From positions 620,001-684,000 of the forward strand of contig NZ_CP121659.1 of the NCBI RefSeq assembly GCF_029714365.1: a DNA stretch of 64,000 nucleotides, written 5' to 3'. The position numbers were made by a program, and so were the translations under genes. Within the stretch, counting starts at the first letter, position 1. Each line of letters starts with the position of its first letter. The notes under the pieces were generated by a model. The model was not told the origin of the DNA, ran no database searches, and saw only the letters and a list, made by a program, of their open reading frames with translations. Of the stretch, positions 41,156 to 49,812 are shown piece after piece. The DNA comes from Sinorhizobium terangae. GTDB lineage: Bacteria > Pseudomonadota > Alphaproteobacteria > Rhizobiales > Rhizobiaceae.

Positions 41156-42661
41156 TCAGGTGCCGCAGAAGGTCTGTAGCACTTCTTCGCCAGGCTCGGG
41201 CGGCGCGGCATAGGCCGCGTGCTCGGGCTGGTCTTCATAAGGCCTAGACGTGACGTCGAGCAGCGCTTCGAACAGCGAGAAATCCGCGTCGCGAGTCGCC
41301 GCCTCGATCGCCTGTTCCACGCGGTGGTTGCGCGGAATGAAGGCCGGATTAACGGATCGCATCGCCGCGGCGCATGCGCCGGCGTCGAGCATTTCGCGGG
41401 CCAGCCGTCCGCGCCAGTCGCGGAGCCAGGGGGACACCGCACCAGGCTCTTCGAAAAGCTCGACGAGCGCCGGGTCGGCGCCCTCGCTTTCGGCCAATGC
41501 TCCGAGGCGCCGGAAGACGAGCGTGAAATCCGCGTTGCCCTTGTGCATCAAGGTGAGAAGCGATTGGATCAGATCGAGATCGCCATCTTCTTCGGTCGAA
41601 AGTCCGATCTTGCGGCGCATACCGTCGAGCCAATGCCTCTGGAAGATCGATCCGTATTCGGTGAGCGCGTCGTTGGCGAGATTGATCGCCGTATCGGCGA
41701 CCGGATCGAACAGCGGCACCAGCGTTTCGGCGAGACGCGCAAGGTTCCACTGGCCGATCGCGGGCTGGTTGGCATAGGCATAGCGGCCAAACTGGTCGAT
41801 CGAACTGAACACCTTCTTCGGATCATAGGCGTCCATGAAGGCGCAGGGGCCGAAATCGATCGTCTCGCCGGAAACGGCCATGTTGTCGGTGTTCATCACC
41901 CCGTGGATGAAGCCGATGTGAAGCCAGCGGGCGATCAGTTCCGCCTGCCGCGCGGCGACCGCCTTGAACAGCGAAAAGTAAGGTTGTTCGCCATCCTTCA
42001 ACTCCGGGTAATGGCGTGCGATCACATAGTCGGCCAGGGCCTTGACCGACTCCATGTCGCCGCGGGCGGCAAAGAATTGAAAGGTCCCGACCCGGATATG
42101 GCTTGCGGCGACGCGGGTGAAGACCGCACCGGGCAGGATCTGCTCGCGGTAGACCGGCTGACCGGTAACGGTGGCGGCGAGCGCGCGGGTCGTTGGCACG
42201 CCCAACGCATGCATCGCTTCGCTGACGATATATTCCCGCAGCACCGGTCCGAGCGCCGCCCGTCCGTCGCCGCGGCGGGAATAGGGCGTTTGGCCGGATC
42301 CCTTGAGCTGGATGTCGCGCCTTTTTCCGCCGCGATCGATTACCTCGCCGAGCAGGATGGCGCGCCCATCGCCGAGCTGCGGAACGAAGGTGCCGAACTG
42401 GTGTCCCGCATAGGCCATGGCAAGCGGCTCCGCACCCGGCGGCACTCTGTTGCCCGAAAGGATCGCCGCGCCGTCACGTTCGAGCGCTTCCGTGTCTATG
42501 CCAAGCTCTTCGGCGAGCTTTCGGTTGAACTTGATCAGCCAGGGCTCCGCAACCGGTGTCGGCTCGACACGAGCATAGAAATTCGCGGGCAACCGCGCAT
42601 AGCTATTATCGAAGGGGAAGGGGCCCGTTTCAGAGGCCGGTTGCGGGGGTACGTAGTTCAT
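41156..42661 (-). CDS. selO: Protein adenylyltransferase SelO (YdiU/UPF0061)
   Basis: A 501-residue pseudokinase-fold enzyme that transfers AMP to Ser/Thr/Tyr of proteins, linked to oxidative stress. Nucleotide-binding residues lie in [12 protein letters not shown] and [20 protein letters not shown]. The metal/catalytic aspartates lie in [26 protein letters not shown]. The C-terminus ends in TFCGT, where a near-terminal redox Cys (or selenocysteine in eukaryotes) is expected. ATG 42661 (MNYVPPQPA) follows CAGGAACG; an upstream ATG at 42709 lacks an RBS. Alone; gcd begins 232 bp downstream on the same strand. Confidence 0.94.
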   Translation of the reverse strand: MNYVPPQPASETGPFPFDNSYARLPANFYARVEPTPVAEPWLIKFNRKLAEELGIDTEALERDGAAILSGNRVPPGAEPLAMAYAGHQFGTFVPQLGDGRAILLGEVIDRGGKRRDIQLKGSGQTPYSRRGDGRAALGPVLREYIVSEAMHALGVPTTRALAATVTGQPVYREQILPGAVFTRVAASHIRVGTFQFFAARGDMESVKALADYVIARHYPELKDGEQPYFSLFKAVAARQAELIARWLHIGFIHGVMNTDNMAVSGETIDFGPCAFMDAYDPKKVFSSIDQFGRYAYANQPAIGQWNLARLAETLVPLFDPVADTAINLANDALTEYGSIFQRHWLDGMRRKIGLSTEEDGDLDLIQSLLTLMHKGNADFTLVFRRLGALAESEGADPALVELFEEPGAVSPWLRDWRGRLAREMLDAGACAAAMRSVNPAFIPRNHRVEQAIEAATRDADFSLFEALLDVTSRPYEDQPEHAAYAAPPEPGEEVLQTFCGT

Positions 42662-42812
42662 CGTTCCTGGTCCCGTTGCGTGCGCCGGAGCGGTGCCGAC
42701 GAGCCACACTCTCAGGACAAGTCTACACGAGCGCCGATTGTTCCGCGAGGCCGGGACTTAATCCGTCGCCTCTCCGGTGTATTGCCGGAGAGGCGACGGT
42801 TCTATCTCCGCG

Positions 42813-43781
42813 TCAGGCGCTGAGCGCGGTGCGAGGAAGGCAAGCCTCGCAGATCGCCGCGATGTGGCGGTGGTCGGTGCCGCAGCAGCCGCCGAGCACA
42901 CGCAATTGCGGCAAACGGCCGGTCAGCGACCGATAGCGCCGGGCGAGATCTGCAGGATCCCCCGCATCGAGCGTCTCGCTCTCGTCGAGTTCGGCATGGC
43001 TCATCATCGAGGCATTGGCGCGTATGCCGCCGATCCGCTTGACCCACGCTTGGCCTTGGTCCAGTGCGCCATCGAAATGGCTCGGATGCGCGCAGTTGAT
43101 CATGTAGTAATGCGGATAGCCATTCGTCTCCGCGTCCACGGTCTCGATCGCATCCTGCAGTGACTGGCCGGTCACCAGCCGGCCATCGGTCTCGACCGTG
43201 AAGGAGATCGCGCAGGGCATGCCATACCTTCTGGCCGCGCGAGCAATGCCGATGCCTTCATTGACATTGTTCAACGTAATACCGGACACCATATCGGCTT
43301 CGCTCGCGGCGAAAGTGGCAATCTGGGCCGCATGGTAGTCCTCCGCCTCGTCGGCGTTCATCCTGCCGGCTTTGTAACCGTCGCCGCGCGGGCCGATCGC
43401 GCCATTGAGGACAATAGGTGCTTGCGGCCGCTCGTATTGGTCGCGCAACTCGGTCAGCAGATAGACGGCGTCTCGGTTGGCCGTTGCCAGCGCGTCCGCG
43501 TCGTAGCCAAGCTTCTCGCCCCAATCGGCATTGGCTCGCCACGTGGCAGTGTCGAGGATGAAGCCGGTATCATGACGTCGGGCGATGTCGAGATAGTGCG
43601 TGTAATATTGCAGAAGCTTCCGGCGCCCCTCGGCCGACGACAAGAGCACGAAGGAAGCGAAATGCGGAAGCTCGAAGCCGTCATGAAAAATCAGCGTCGT
43701 CTCCATGCCGCCATCGCTGAGGAATGTGCCTCCGTTCAGTAGCGGCAGGTTTTCTCTGTACTTGGCCATCTCTTGCTCCAT
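42813..43781 (-). CDS. Homocysteine S-methyltransferase family protein
   Basis: A 322-residue (beta/alpha)8 enzyme that methylates homocysteine to methionine using S-methylmethionine, SAM or betaine-type donors. Zinc ligands: Cys in MINCAHPSHF and the vicinal pair in LGGCCGTDHRHI. The start motif LSDGGMETTLIF is typical. ATG 43781 is preceded by AGGAGG; a second ATG (43769, MAKYREN) is possible. Divergent from the TetR gene at 43996. A role downstream of betaine catabolism is possible but not shown. Confidence 0.9.
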   Translation of the reverse strand: MEQEMAKYRENLPLLNGGTFLSDGGMETTLIFHDGFELPHFASFVLLSSAEGRRKLLQYYTHYLDIARRHDTGFILDTATWRANADWGEKLGYDADALATANRDAVYLLTELRDQYERPQAPIVLNGAIGPRGDGYKAGRMNADEAEDYHAAQIATFAASEADMVSGITLNNVNEGIGIARAARRYGMPCAISFTVETDGRLVTGQSLQDAIETVDAETNGYPHYYMINCAHPSHFDGALDQGQAWVKRIGGIRANASMMSHAELDESETLDAGDPADLARRYRSLTGRLPQLRVLGGCCGTDHRHIAAICEACLPRTALSA

Positions 43782-43971
43782 CCTCTTTCCTCCTGACCGG
43801 ATCTTCCGTGCCAGGGATTGGATGAATTTCTGCCTTTTTATCATCTGCTAAACTAGAGGAGTTGCGGTATACTACTTACGGGAGATCCCCATTTCGATGT
43901 GAAAACAGACACTTGCCGTTGAGATCGGATGGCGGCGGAGGACGTGGGAGGCGTTTTCTAAGCTGAAAACC

Positions 43972-43984
43972 GTACCGGCGGTAC
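43972..43984. promoter_or_regulatory. Palindrome immediately upstream of a TetR gene
   Basis: GTACCG-G-CGGTAC, a perfect 6-bp inverted repeat with 1-bp centre, directly before the AGGAG of the TetR gene. It fits a short TetR-type autoregulatory operator, since bound repressor would block this promoter or leader. Confidence 0.5.
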
Positions 43985-43995
43985 AGGAGCGGACC

Positions 43996-44616
43996 ATGCG
44001 AAAGGGTGAGGAAACGCGGACGAGGCTCCTCGATGTCGCCGAAGCCGCCGTGCTGGCGAAGGGTTTTGGGGCGACCTCGATCGACGAACTGATCGCCGAA
44101 ACCGGCATCACCAAGAGCGGTTTCTTCTATCATTTCCGCGACAAGAACGAACTCGCCAAGGCACTCCTGGAACGCTACATCGAAAACGACGAACGGATCT
44201 ACGACGAGATCTTCAGCCGGGCACACGAACTCTCGGATGATCCTCTGCAAGCCTTTTTGCTCGGCCTGAAGCTGCTGTCTGAATTGCTCTCGGACCTGCC
44301 GAACGGCCATCCCGGTTGCCTTGTTGCAACCATGTGCACGCAGGAGCGCGCCTTTGACCGCGAGATCCAGGAGATCAACCGGCAGGCTGCACTGATGTGG
44401 CGCCGGCGCTTCGGCGGGATGTTCCGGGACATCATGCGCCACTACCGCCCGCGCGAAGCGCTCGACGCCGACCAACTGGCCGACATGGTCTCGACCGTGA
44501 TCGAGGGCGGCATCGTAATTTCGAAGGCGTTGAAGGAACCGAAGAGCCTGCCCGACCAGTTGCTGGTCTTCCGCACCTTCGTGCGGATGCTGTTTCAACC
44601 AATCGCGCAGGCGTGA
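43996..44616 (+). CDS. TetR family transcriptional regulator
   Basis: A 206-residue TetR regulator. HTH at about 6-53 (TRLLDVAEAAVLAKGFGATSIDELIAETGITKSGFFYHFRDKNELA), of the YxaF/LmrA-like type with GFFYHF. The ligand domain includes GHPGCLVATMCTQE, a Cys-containing segment common in the branch. Divergent from the homocysteine methyltransferase gene (214 bp). A perfect short palindrome abuts its RBS (CAGGAG), suggesting autorepression. Confidence 0.92.
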   Translation: MRKGEETRTRLLDVAEAAVLAKGFGATSIDELIAETGITKSGFFYHFRDKNELAKALLERYIENDERIYDEIFSRAHELSDDPLQAFLLGLKLLSELLSDLPNGHPGCLVATMCTQERAFDREIQEINRQAALMWRRRFGGMFRDIMRHYRPREALDADQLADMVSTVIEGGIVISKALKEPKSLPDQLLVFRTFVRMLFQPIAQA

Positions 44617-44622
44617 TGGGGT

Positions 44623-45150
44623 TCAGGCACGGCTTTCCTCGAGCTCTGCGGCCAGCTCGGCGAGTTTCCGGACGGTGTTGAGATTGCGGGCGGTTCCTGG
44701 CTTGAGGGCGGGCAATTTCAGCTTCGACTTTCCTGAGCCGTTGGGAAAGTGGATATAGATTTCCCTGCCGCTGATTTGCACCTCTTCGCCGTCTGGCGCG
44801 ACGAGCTTCTCGAGCGCATCGGCCGGCGGCGGCTCGGGCAGGAAGGTCACCAGCAGAAAATTCGGCTTGGCGCCCGCGAACGGCGCCTCGTCGGCAATCT
44901 TTTCGAGTTGGCTCCGGCTGCGCAAGATGACGCCGGGCGCCTTGCCCATTCGTTCCGCCAGAGCATCTTCGAGCCGTTTCTGCACCTTGGCTTCGGAAAG
45001 CTCGGAGCGAAAGAGCACATTGCCGCTCTGGATATAAGTTCTCACATCGGTGAAGCCGAGGCTCTCGCAAATAGCCTTCAGCTCCGCCATTGGAAGCATG
45101 CCGGTCCCTCCGACATTGATCGCCCGCAGCAGTGCGACGTAAACCGGCAT
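44623..45150 (-). CDS. DUF1697 family protein
   Basis: A 175-residue DUF1697 protein: PVYVALLRAINVGGTGMLPMAELKAICESLGFTDVRTYIQSGNVLF is the conserved N-terminal signature, and EIYIHFPNGSGKSKLKLP with TARNLNTVRKL is the C-terminal one. Cytoplasmic, function unknown (a ferredoxin-like fold). GGAGGAGGCGA precedes the ATG. It follows the oligopeptidase B gene by 17 bp on the same strand, so cotranscription is likely. Confidence 0.92.
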   Translation of the reverse strand: MPVYVALLRAINVGGTGMLPMAELKAICESLGFTDVRTYIQSGNVLFRSELSEAKVQKRLEDALAERMGKAPGVILRSRSQLEKIADEAPFAGAKPNFLLVTFLPEPPPADALEKLVAPDGEEVQISGREIYIHFPNGSGKSKLKLPALKPGTARNLNTVRKLAELAAELEESRA

Positions 45151-45167
45151 TCGCCTCCTCCAGCCCG

Positions 45168-47276
45168 TTACATCTTTTCCGCGACCTTGATGGCGAAGGC
45201 GTATTCGAAGGCGATTTCTTCAAGCCGCTGGAAACGCCCGGACGCGCCACCGTGGCCGGCATCCATGTTGGTTTTCATCAGGATCGGAGCGCTGCCGGTG
45301 GTCTTCTCCCTGAGCTTCGCCACCCATTTCGCCGGCTCCCAATAGGTCACGCGCGGATCGGTCAGGCCACCGAGCGCCAGGATTGCCGGATAAGCCTTCG
45401 CCTCCACTTTGTCGTAGGGCGAGTAGCTGGCGATGATGTTGTAAAACTCGGCGCTCTCGATCGGGTTGCCCCATTCCGGCCATTCCGGCGGGGTCAGCGG
45501 CAGCGTGTCGTCGAGCATGGTGTTCAAGACGTCGACGAAGGGAACCGCGGCAATGATGCCCTTGAACTTCTCCGGCGCCATGTTGGCGACCGCCCCCATC
45601 AGCATGCCCCCGGCTGAGCCGCCCTCGGCGATGATGTTCGCGTAGGACGTGAACTTCTCCTGATTCAAATAGTCAGCGGCAGCGATGAAGTCCTTGAACG
45701 TATTGGTCTTCTTCGCCATCTTGCCGTCTTCGTACCATTGGAAGCCCTTGTCCTTGCCGCCGCGGATATGGGCGATGGCATAGACGAAGCCGCGGTCGAC
45801 GAGCGAGAGGCAGTTGGTGTTGAAGCCCGCCGGGATGGTGATGCCGTAGGCGCCGTAACCATAGAGCAGGCAAGGGGCGGAACCGTCGAGCGGCGTATCC
45901 TTGCGGTAGAGCAGGGTGACAGGGACGTCGACGCCATCCCAGGACGGCGCGAAGACGCGGCGGGTCACATAGTCGTCCGGATTATGGCCGGAAGGCACTT
46001 CCTGGGTCTTCAGGAGCGTGCGCTGACGCGTTGCCATGTCGTAGTCGAAGAGCTGCGACGGCGTCGTCATCGACGAGTAGGAGAAGCGGATGACGTCGGT
46101 GTCGTATTCGGCAGCGCCGGAGAGCCCCAAGGAATACGCTTCCTCGGCGAAGGCGATCGCGTGCTCCTTGCCGGTGCTGCGGTCACGGATGACGATTTCC
46201 GGCAATCCCTCACGCCGTTGCAGCCAGACCAGATGGCGGGCATAGGCCATGTGATTGAGGATCAACGTGCCTGGCTTGTGCGGCACGACCTCGCGCCAGT
46301 TTTCCTTCTGCGGCGCCTCCACAGGCGCTTCCATGATCTTGAAATCCTTGGCGCCGTCGGCATTGGTGAGGATGTAGAAGACCTCGCCGCCTTCCGTCAT
46401 CGAGTATTCGAGGCCGGTTACCCGCTCGGCCACGAGCCGCGGCTCGGCCGTCAGATCCGTGGTCGAGAGCAGCCGGTATTCGCTGGTTTCGTGGTCGTGG
46501 ATATCGATATAGATGAAGTCGTCGAGCAGCGACCCGCCGACCGACATGAAGAAACCCGGGTCCTTTTCCTCGTACACGAGCCGGTCGTCCTTCTGCGGCG
46601 TGCCGATGATGTGGTGGAAGATCTTCGACGGCCGATGGTTCTCGTCGAGCACGGTGTAGAAGAAGCTCTTGCCGTCCGGCGCCCATGCGCCGCCGCCACC
46701 CGTATTCTCGATCACATCGGGCAGATCCTCGCCGGTCGAAAGATCGCGCACCTTCAGGGTGAAATATTCCGAACCCTTGTCGTCGTAACCCCAGATGCCT
46801 CGGGAATGGTCGCTGCAATGGTCGATACCGGCGAGGCGGAAATAAGCCTTGCCCTCGGCTTCCTTGTCGCCGTCGAGCAGCACGTGGCGGATCGCCTCAT
46901 CCTTGGGGTTGCCGTCGCGCGGGATCCGGAAGTAGCGGGGCTGTTCGCCGCCCGTCACGTAAGAGGTACCGTAAGCGAAGGCCCCATCCTTCATCGGAAC
47001 CGAAGAGTCGTCCTCCTTGATGCGGCCGCGCATCTCGCCGAAGAGCGCCTTCTGCAATTCCTTCGTGTCAGCCATCGCCGCGTTCATATACGCGTTTTCC
47101 GCTTCGAGATGCTTGCGGATCTCCGGGTCGAGAATGGAAGGATCCTTGAACATCGCCTGCCAGTTGTCGGCCCTGAGCCAGGCATAGTCATCGGTGCGGG
47201 TAATGCCGTGACGTGTATCGGTGACCGGCTTCTTCGGAGCGACGGGGGCGGTGGGCAGGTTCTTGAAAGCAGACAA
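45168..47276 (-). CDS. ptrB: Oligopeptidase B (S9A prolyl-oligopeptidase family)
   Basis: A 702-residue serine peptidase cleaving short peptides after Arg/Lys. An N-terminal seven-bladed propeller (about 60-410) gates the alpha/beta-hydrolase domain (about 420-702). Catalytic Ser is in AEGGSAGGMLMG (about residue 552), Asp in LGGLTDPRVTYWEP (about 640) and His in NMDAGHGGASGR (about 675). The acidic S1-site feature is seen in the family. I choose the TTG at 47276 (SAFKNLPT...) because GGAG precedes it; the ATG at 47306 has no RBS. Confidence 0.93.
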   Translation of the reverse strand: MSAFKNLPTAPVAPKKPVTDTRHGITRTDDYAWLRADNWQAMFKDPSILDPEIRKHLEAENAYMNAAMADTKELQKALFGEMRGRIKEDDSSVPMKDGAFAYGTSYVTGGEQPRYFRIPRDGNPKDEAIRHVLLDGDKEAEGKAYFRLAGIDHCSDHSRGIWGYDDKGSEYFTLKVRDLSTGEDLPDVIENTGGGGAWAPDGKSFFYTVLDENHRPSKIFHHIIGTPQKDDRLVYEEKDPGFFMSVGGSLLDDFIYIDIHDHETSEYRLLSTTDLTAEPRLVAERVTGLEYSMTEGGEVFYILTNADGAKDFKIMEAPVEAPQKENWREVVPHKPGTLILNHMAYARHLVWLQRREGLPEIVIRDRSTGKEHAIAFAEEAYSLGLSGAAEYDTDVIRFSYSSMTTPSQLFDYDMATRQRTLLKTQEVPSGHNPDDYVTRRVFAPSWDGVDVPVTLLYRKDTPLDGSAPCLLYGYGAYGITIPAGFNTNCLSLVDRGFVYAIAHIRGGKDKGFQWYEDGKMAKKTNTFKDFIAAADYLNQEKFTSYANIIAEGGSAGGMLMGAVANMAPEKFKGIIAAVPFVDVLNTMLDDTLPLTPPEWPEWGNPIESAEFYNIIASYSPYDKVEAKAYPAILALGGLTDPRVTYWEPAKWVAKLREKTTGSAPILMKTNMDAGHGGASGRFQRLEEIAFEYAFAIKVAEKM

Positions 47277-47394
47277 GGCGCGTCTCCGGATTTGATGGGA
47301 GACCATGAGATAGAGAGCGTCACCGCAGCGATCAAGCAGAAAGCAGGTGCCGTTTCTTCCTATTGGCGCTTATCGACGATTGCTCGCCACCCCC

Positions 47395-48288
47395 TTATGC
47401 GGCGACGAGCAGGAGGCCGATGCCCCATGGATCGACCAGGCTGTGGACGCTGCCTTCCGTGCTTACCGGTATTTCCAGTTCCTCGAGCTTGCCCAGCGCC
47501 GTTGCGAGCTTCGCAATATCGTTGAAGCGGATCGTATAGTCCGCAAGCCCGGTCATGTTGCTCTGCCGTTTGGACGCACCTCGGGAGTTCCAGATGTTGG
47601 CCGCGACGTGGTGATGATACTTGCCCGTAGCAAAGAAACTTGCCCCTGGGTAGCGCGCCATCAGGTCCAGCCCGAGCGCGTCACGGAAGAACGCGTCCGC
47701 CTGAGGGATGTCAGAGACCTGCAGGTGGATATGGCCGATAGCAGTTCCCTCCGCGATGCCTTCCCAATGGTCCTTCGGTGCTTCGTTGTAGAGGGCCTGC
47801 AGGTCGAGCGGCAGCGTGCTCATCGCCACGGTGCCATCGGGCTGGTAGTTCCACTCGCCGCGCGAACGGTCGCGATAGACCTCGATGCCGTTGCCCTCGG
47901 GATCGGCGAGATAGACCGCCTCGCTGACCAGGTGGTCGGATGCGCCCTGGAGGCGAATGTTGTTGTGCGCCGCGTGCGCAAGCCAGTGTGCGAGATCACG
48001 TCGATTGGGAACCAGAAAAGCCGTGTGGAACAGACCCGGCGCACTGCGCGGTGCTTTTGCCGCGTTCCGTTCGGTCGTCAGCGTCAAGAGAGGTCGGCCG
48101 GCGACGCCGAGGGTTTCGCCGTTGGCGCCGCTTTCGATCGGCGTCAGCCCCAGAATTCTCTGGTACCAGTTGGAAACCATCGGCAAGTCCTGGACCACGA
48201 GGTGGGACCGTTCGACATAGGCCGGCATCGCGACCGCGTGGTCCGCGGGTATGCTAACTGCAGGGTGCGACTGGGTTGTAGCTTGCAT
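47395..48288 (-). CDS. Two-domain VOC protein (catechol-2,3-dioxygenase-like)
   Basis: A 297-residue protein of two VOC domains, like extradiol dioxygenases of the YfiE/CatE type. In the N-terminal half His29 (VERSHLVV), His88 (GLFHTAFLV) and Glu136 (EGNGIEVY) form a complete metal triad. The C-terminal half has His in IGHIHLQV and KYHHHVAANIW, but its final strand reads DPWGIGLLLV, without the usual Glu. Ring-cleaving activity is possible but unproven. ATG 48288 follows AAAGGCG. Cytoplasmic. Confidence 0.85.
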   Translation of the reverse strand: MQATTQSHPAVSIPADHAVAMPAYVERSHLVVQDLPMVSNWYQRILGLTPIESGANGETLGVAGRPLLTLTTERNAAKAPRSAPGLFHTAFLVPNRRDLAHWLAHAAHNNIRLQGASDHLVSEAVYLADPEGNGIEVYRDRSRGEWNYQPDGTVAMSTLPLDLQALYNEAPKDHWEGIAEGTAIGHIHLQVSDIPQADAFFRDALGLDLMARYPGASFFATGKYHHHVAANIWNSRGASKRQSNMTGLADYTIRFNDIAKLATALGKLEELEIPVSTEGSVHSLVDPWGIGLLLVAA

Positions 48289-48486
48289 GGCGTCGCCTTT
48301 CGGGGCCGGACCGGTAAGCCCCGTGGCTGCCGGTCGCAATTTGTTGAAAGTGCCACAAATATCGGCCCGTGACCACGTTCAGGAAAGCTATTATATTACT
48401 TGATGTTGTGTTCGATGAGCGTTGACAGTCATGACCACCGCACTACCTGATCTTTCAGTGATGCTAATACGACGGTGGCGGCCGAT

Positions 48487-48500
48487 TTGATTTCAATCAA
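48487..48500. promoter_or_regulatory. Perfect FixK/FNR-type box (anaerobox)
   Basis: TTGATTTCAATCAA, exactly TTGAT-N4-ATCAA, 135 bp upstream of the universal stress protein ATG. If the site is centred at about -41.5, the start point would be near 48535. FixK in rhizobia recognises this motif under low oxygen. Confidence 0.75.
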
Positions 48501-48635
48501 TGCTGGAACATCGCCTCCGCGCAAATTCATGTTGGCGCGGAAACGGGAGAGGTGAAGACCGGTTTTCTCCTTGATCCGCGCTAGGGGCTGGCCTCGCCAT
48601 ATGGCGACCCGGGAACGCAGCAGAAGGAGTGCAGC

Positions 48636-49058
48636 ATGTACAAAAAAATCATCGTCCCGATCGCCATGGATCAGCTGGAGCATGGCGAATCCGTACTCAA
48701 CATCGCCGAGAAGCTGATCGACGAAGAGGGGGAAATCGTCCTGCTCAACGTCGTCGAGGACCTCAACGCCTATGCACAGGGATACATGATCGTCGATTTT
48801 CCGCTCGAGATGATCGAGGAGTCACGCAAACACGCCGTCAGGACGTTGGAAGCGCTGAAGACCAAGCATGGGATCAAGGGACGTATCGAAATCCGTACCG
48901 GCGGAGCGGCGGGCACCATCAACGCTCTCGCCAAGGAAGAGAATGCGGACCTCGTGATTATTGCGTCGCACCGGCCGGGTTTGATCGATTATTTTATCGG
49001 TTCGACCGCCAGCCGCGTGGTCAGCCATTGCCCCTGTGCCGTTCTCGTCGACCGGTAA
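48636..49058 (+). CDS. Universal stress protein (UspA family)
   Basis: A 140-residue single-domain Usp: MYKKIIVPIAMDQLEHGESVLNIAEKL at the N-terminus and the ATP-binding-type region with IIASHRPGLIDYFIGSTASRVVSHCPCAVLV (G-x2-G-x9-G(S/T)-like: here PGLIDYFIGSTASRVV). Expression is probably induced by low oxygen or energy stress, given the perfect FixK/FNR box upstream. RBS AAGGAG before ATG 48636. The DksA-like gene starts 61 bp after its stop and may share the transcript. Confidence 0.93.
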   Translation: MYKKIIVPIAMDQLEHGESVLNIAEKLIDEEGEIVLLNVVEDLNAYAQGYMIVDFPLEMIEESRKHAVRTLEALKTKHGIKGRIEIRTGGAAGTINALAKEENADLVIIASHRPGLIDYFIGSTASRVVSHCPCAVLVDR

Positions 49059-49119
49059 AATGCCAAGAACAAGAAGGCGGCGTGATTCGAACCGCGCCGC
49101 GACCAAGGGAGCCCTGCAA

Positions 49120-49461
49120 ATGGATAAGTACGCGCTTGATGACTTTCGCGAACAGCTTCTCCGCCGCAAACGCGAGCTTTACGGTCGGCTGGTGAAGATC
49201 GAGGAGGATCTCGATCAACCGATGAATGCCGATGTTCCGGATCGCGTTACCGAACGAGAAAACGACGAGGTATTGGAGGGCCTCGGGCTCGCAGGTCAGA
49301 GCGAGATCCGCGCCATTAACGCCGCTCTGGACCGAATTGAGTCCGGAACATTCGGCATCTGTGTGCGCTGCGGTGACCCGATTTCGCCGGAAAGATTGCA
49401 CGCGGTACCGCACGCGCCGCTCTGCCAGACCTGTGCGGCGGAGGTAGCAGGCGCAAAATAA
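49120..49461 (+). CDS. DksA/TraR-type zinc-finger protein
   Basis: A 113-residue protein with an N-terminal coiled-coil helix pair (about 1-75) and a C4 zinc finger, Cys81-x2-Cys84 and Cys102-x2-Cys105 (CVRCGDPISPERL...LCQTCA). It is shorter than DksA and fits the DksA/TraR small-protein group that can enter the RNA polymerase secondary channel; the acidic coiled-coil tip of true DksA is not obvious. ATG 49120 follows AAGGGAG. Likely cotranscribed with the Usp gene. Confidence 0.9.
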   Translation: MDKYALDDFREQLLRRKRELYGRLVKIEEDLDQPMNADVPDRVTERENDEVLEGLGLAGQSEIRAINAALDRIESGTFGICVRCGDPISPERLHAVPHAPLCQTCAAEVAGAK

Positions 49462-49812
49462 GCTGGGCCCCACACATTTTCGTTTGGCGTCGCTCTCGCC
49501 CGCTGACGCATTTAAGCGCCGACGATTGTCGCTCCGACAGCCAGCCGGCGAGGCATGCCGCGTCCGCTTTCCGGGACATTAGGCGACTGTTGTAATAGGT
49601 TGCAAAAATTGATCCTTTCGTCGTCCGGCTGCTCTTTGCTGTGGGCGCGTGTTGTGGCACGTTAAACGGGTAGAACACGTGCCTTACCGGACCGAACATC
49701 AGCCGCCGATTGGGGAAATTGTGTCGATTTCCGGTCGCTGTGCGGACCCGGGCACGAGCAGGCCCTTTGTGCATCCAAGGGATGTTTGGCGCTGGCGTCG
49801 AGGGAGGAACGC
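49462..49812. other. 351-bp intergenic region
   Basis: No gene supported. A loose hairpin GGCACGT/ACGTGCC (49656-49683, 14-nt loop) is the only structure I note; the DNA also holds the promoter of the hemolysin III gene. Confidence 0.5.

Noticed and set aside
41219..42823. 534-codon plus-strand frame opposite selO
   Set aside because: Antisense to selO, which has full family motifs. Long shadow frames are expected at this GC content.
43782..43995. SAM or SAH riboswitch before the homocysteine methyltransferase gene
   Set aside because: I could not draw a known rhizobial SAM-II or SAH-type fold in the 214-bp divergent region; only a short palindrome near the TetR gene is evident.
45738..47525. 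595-codon plus-strand frame opposite oligopeptidase B
   Set aside because: Antisense shadow; the opposite strand has the complete catalytic triad and family layout.
48429..48683. 84-codon minus-strand frame upstream of the Usp gene
   Set aside because: It covers the FixK box and the Usp start, has no RBS, and is best explained as chance.
49316..49774. 152-codon minus-strand frame between the DksA-like and hemolysin III genes
   Set aside because: It overlaps the DksA-like gene in antisense, lacks an RBS, and has Arg/Pro/His-rich shadow composition.
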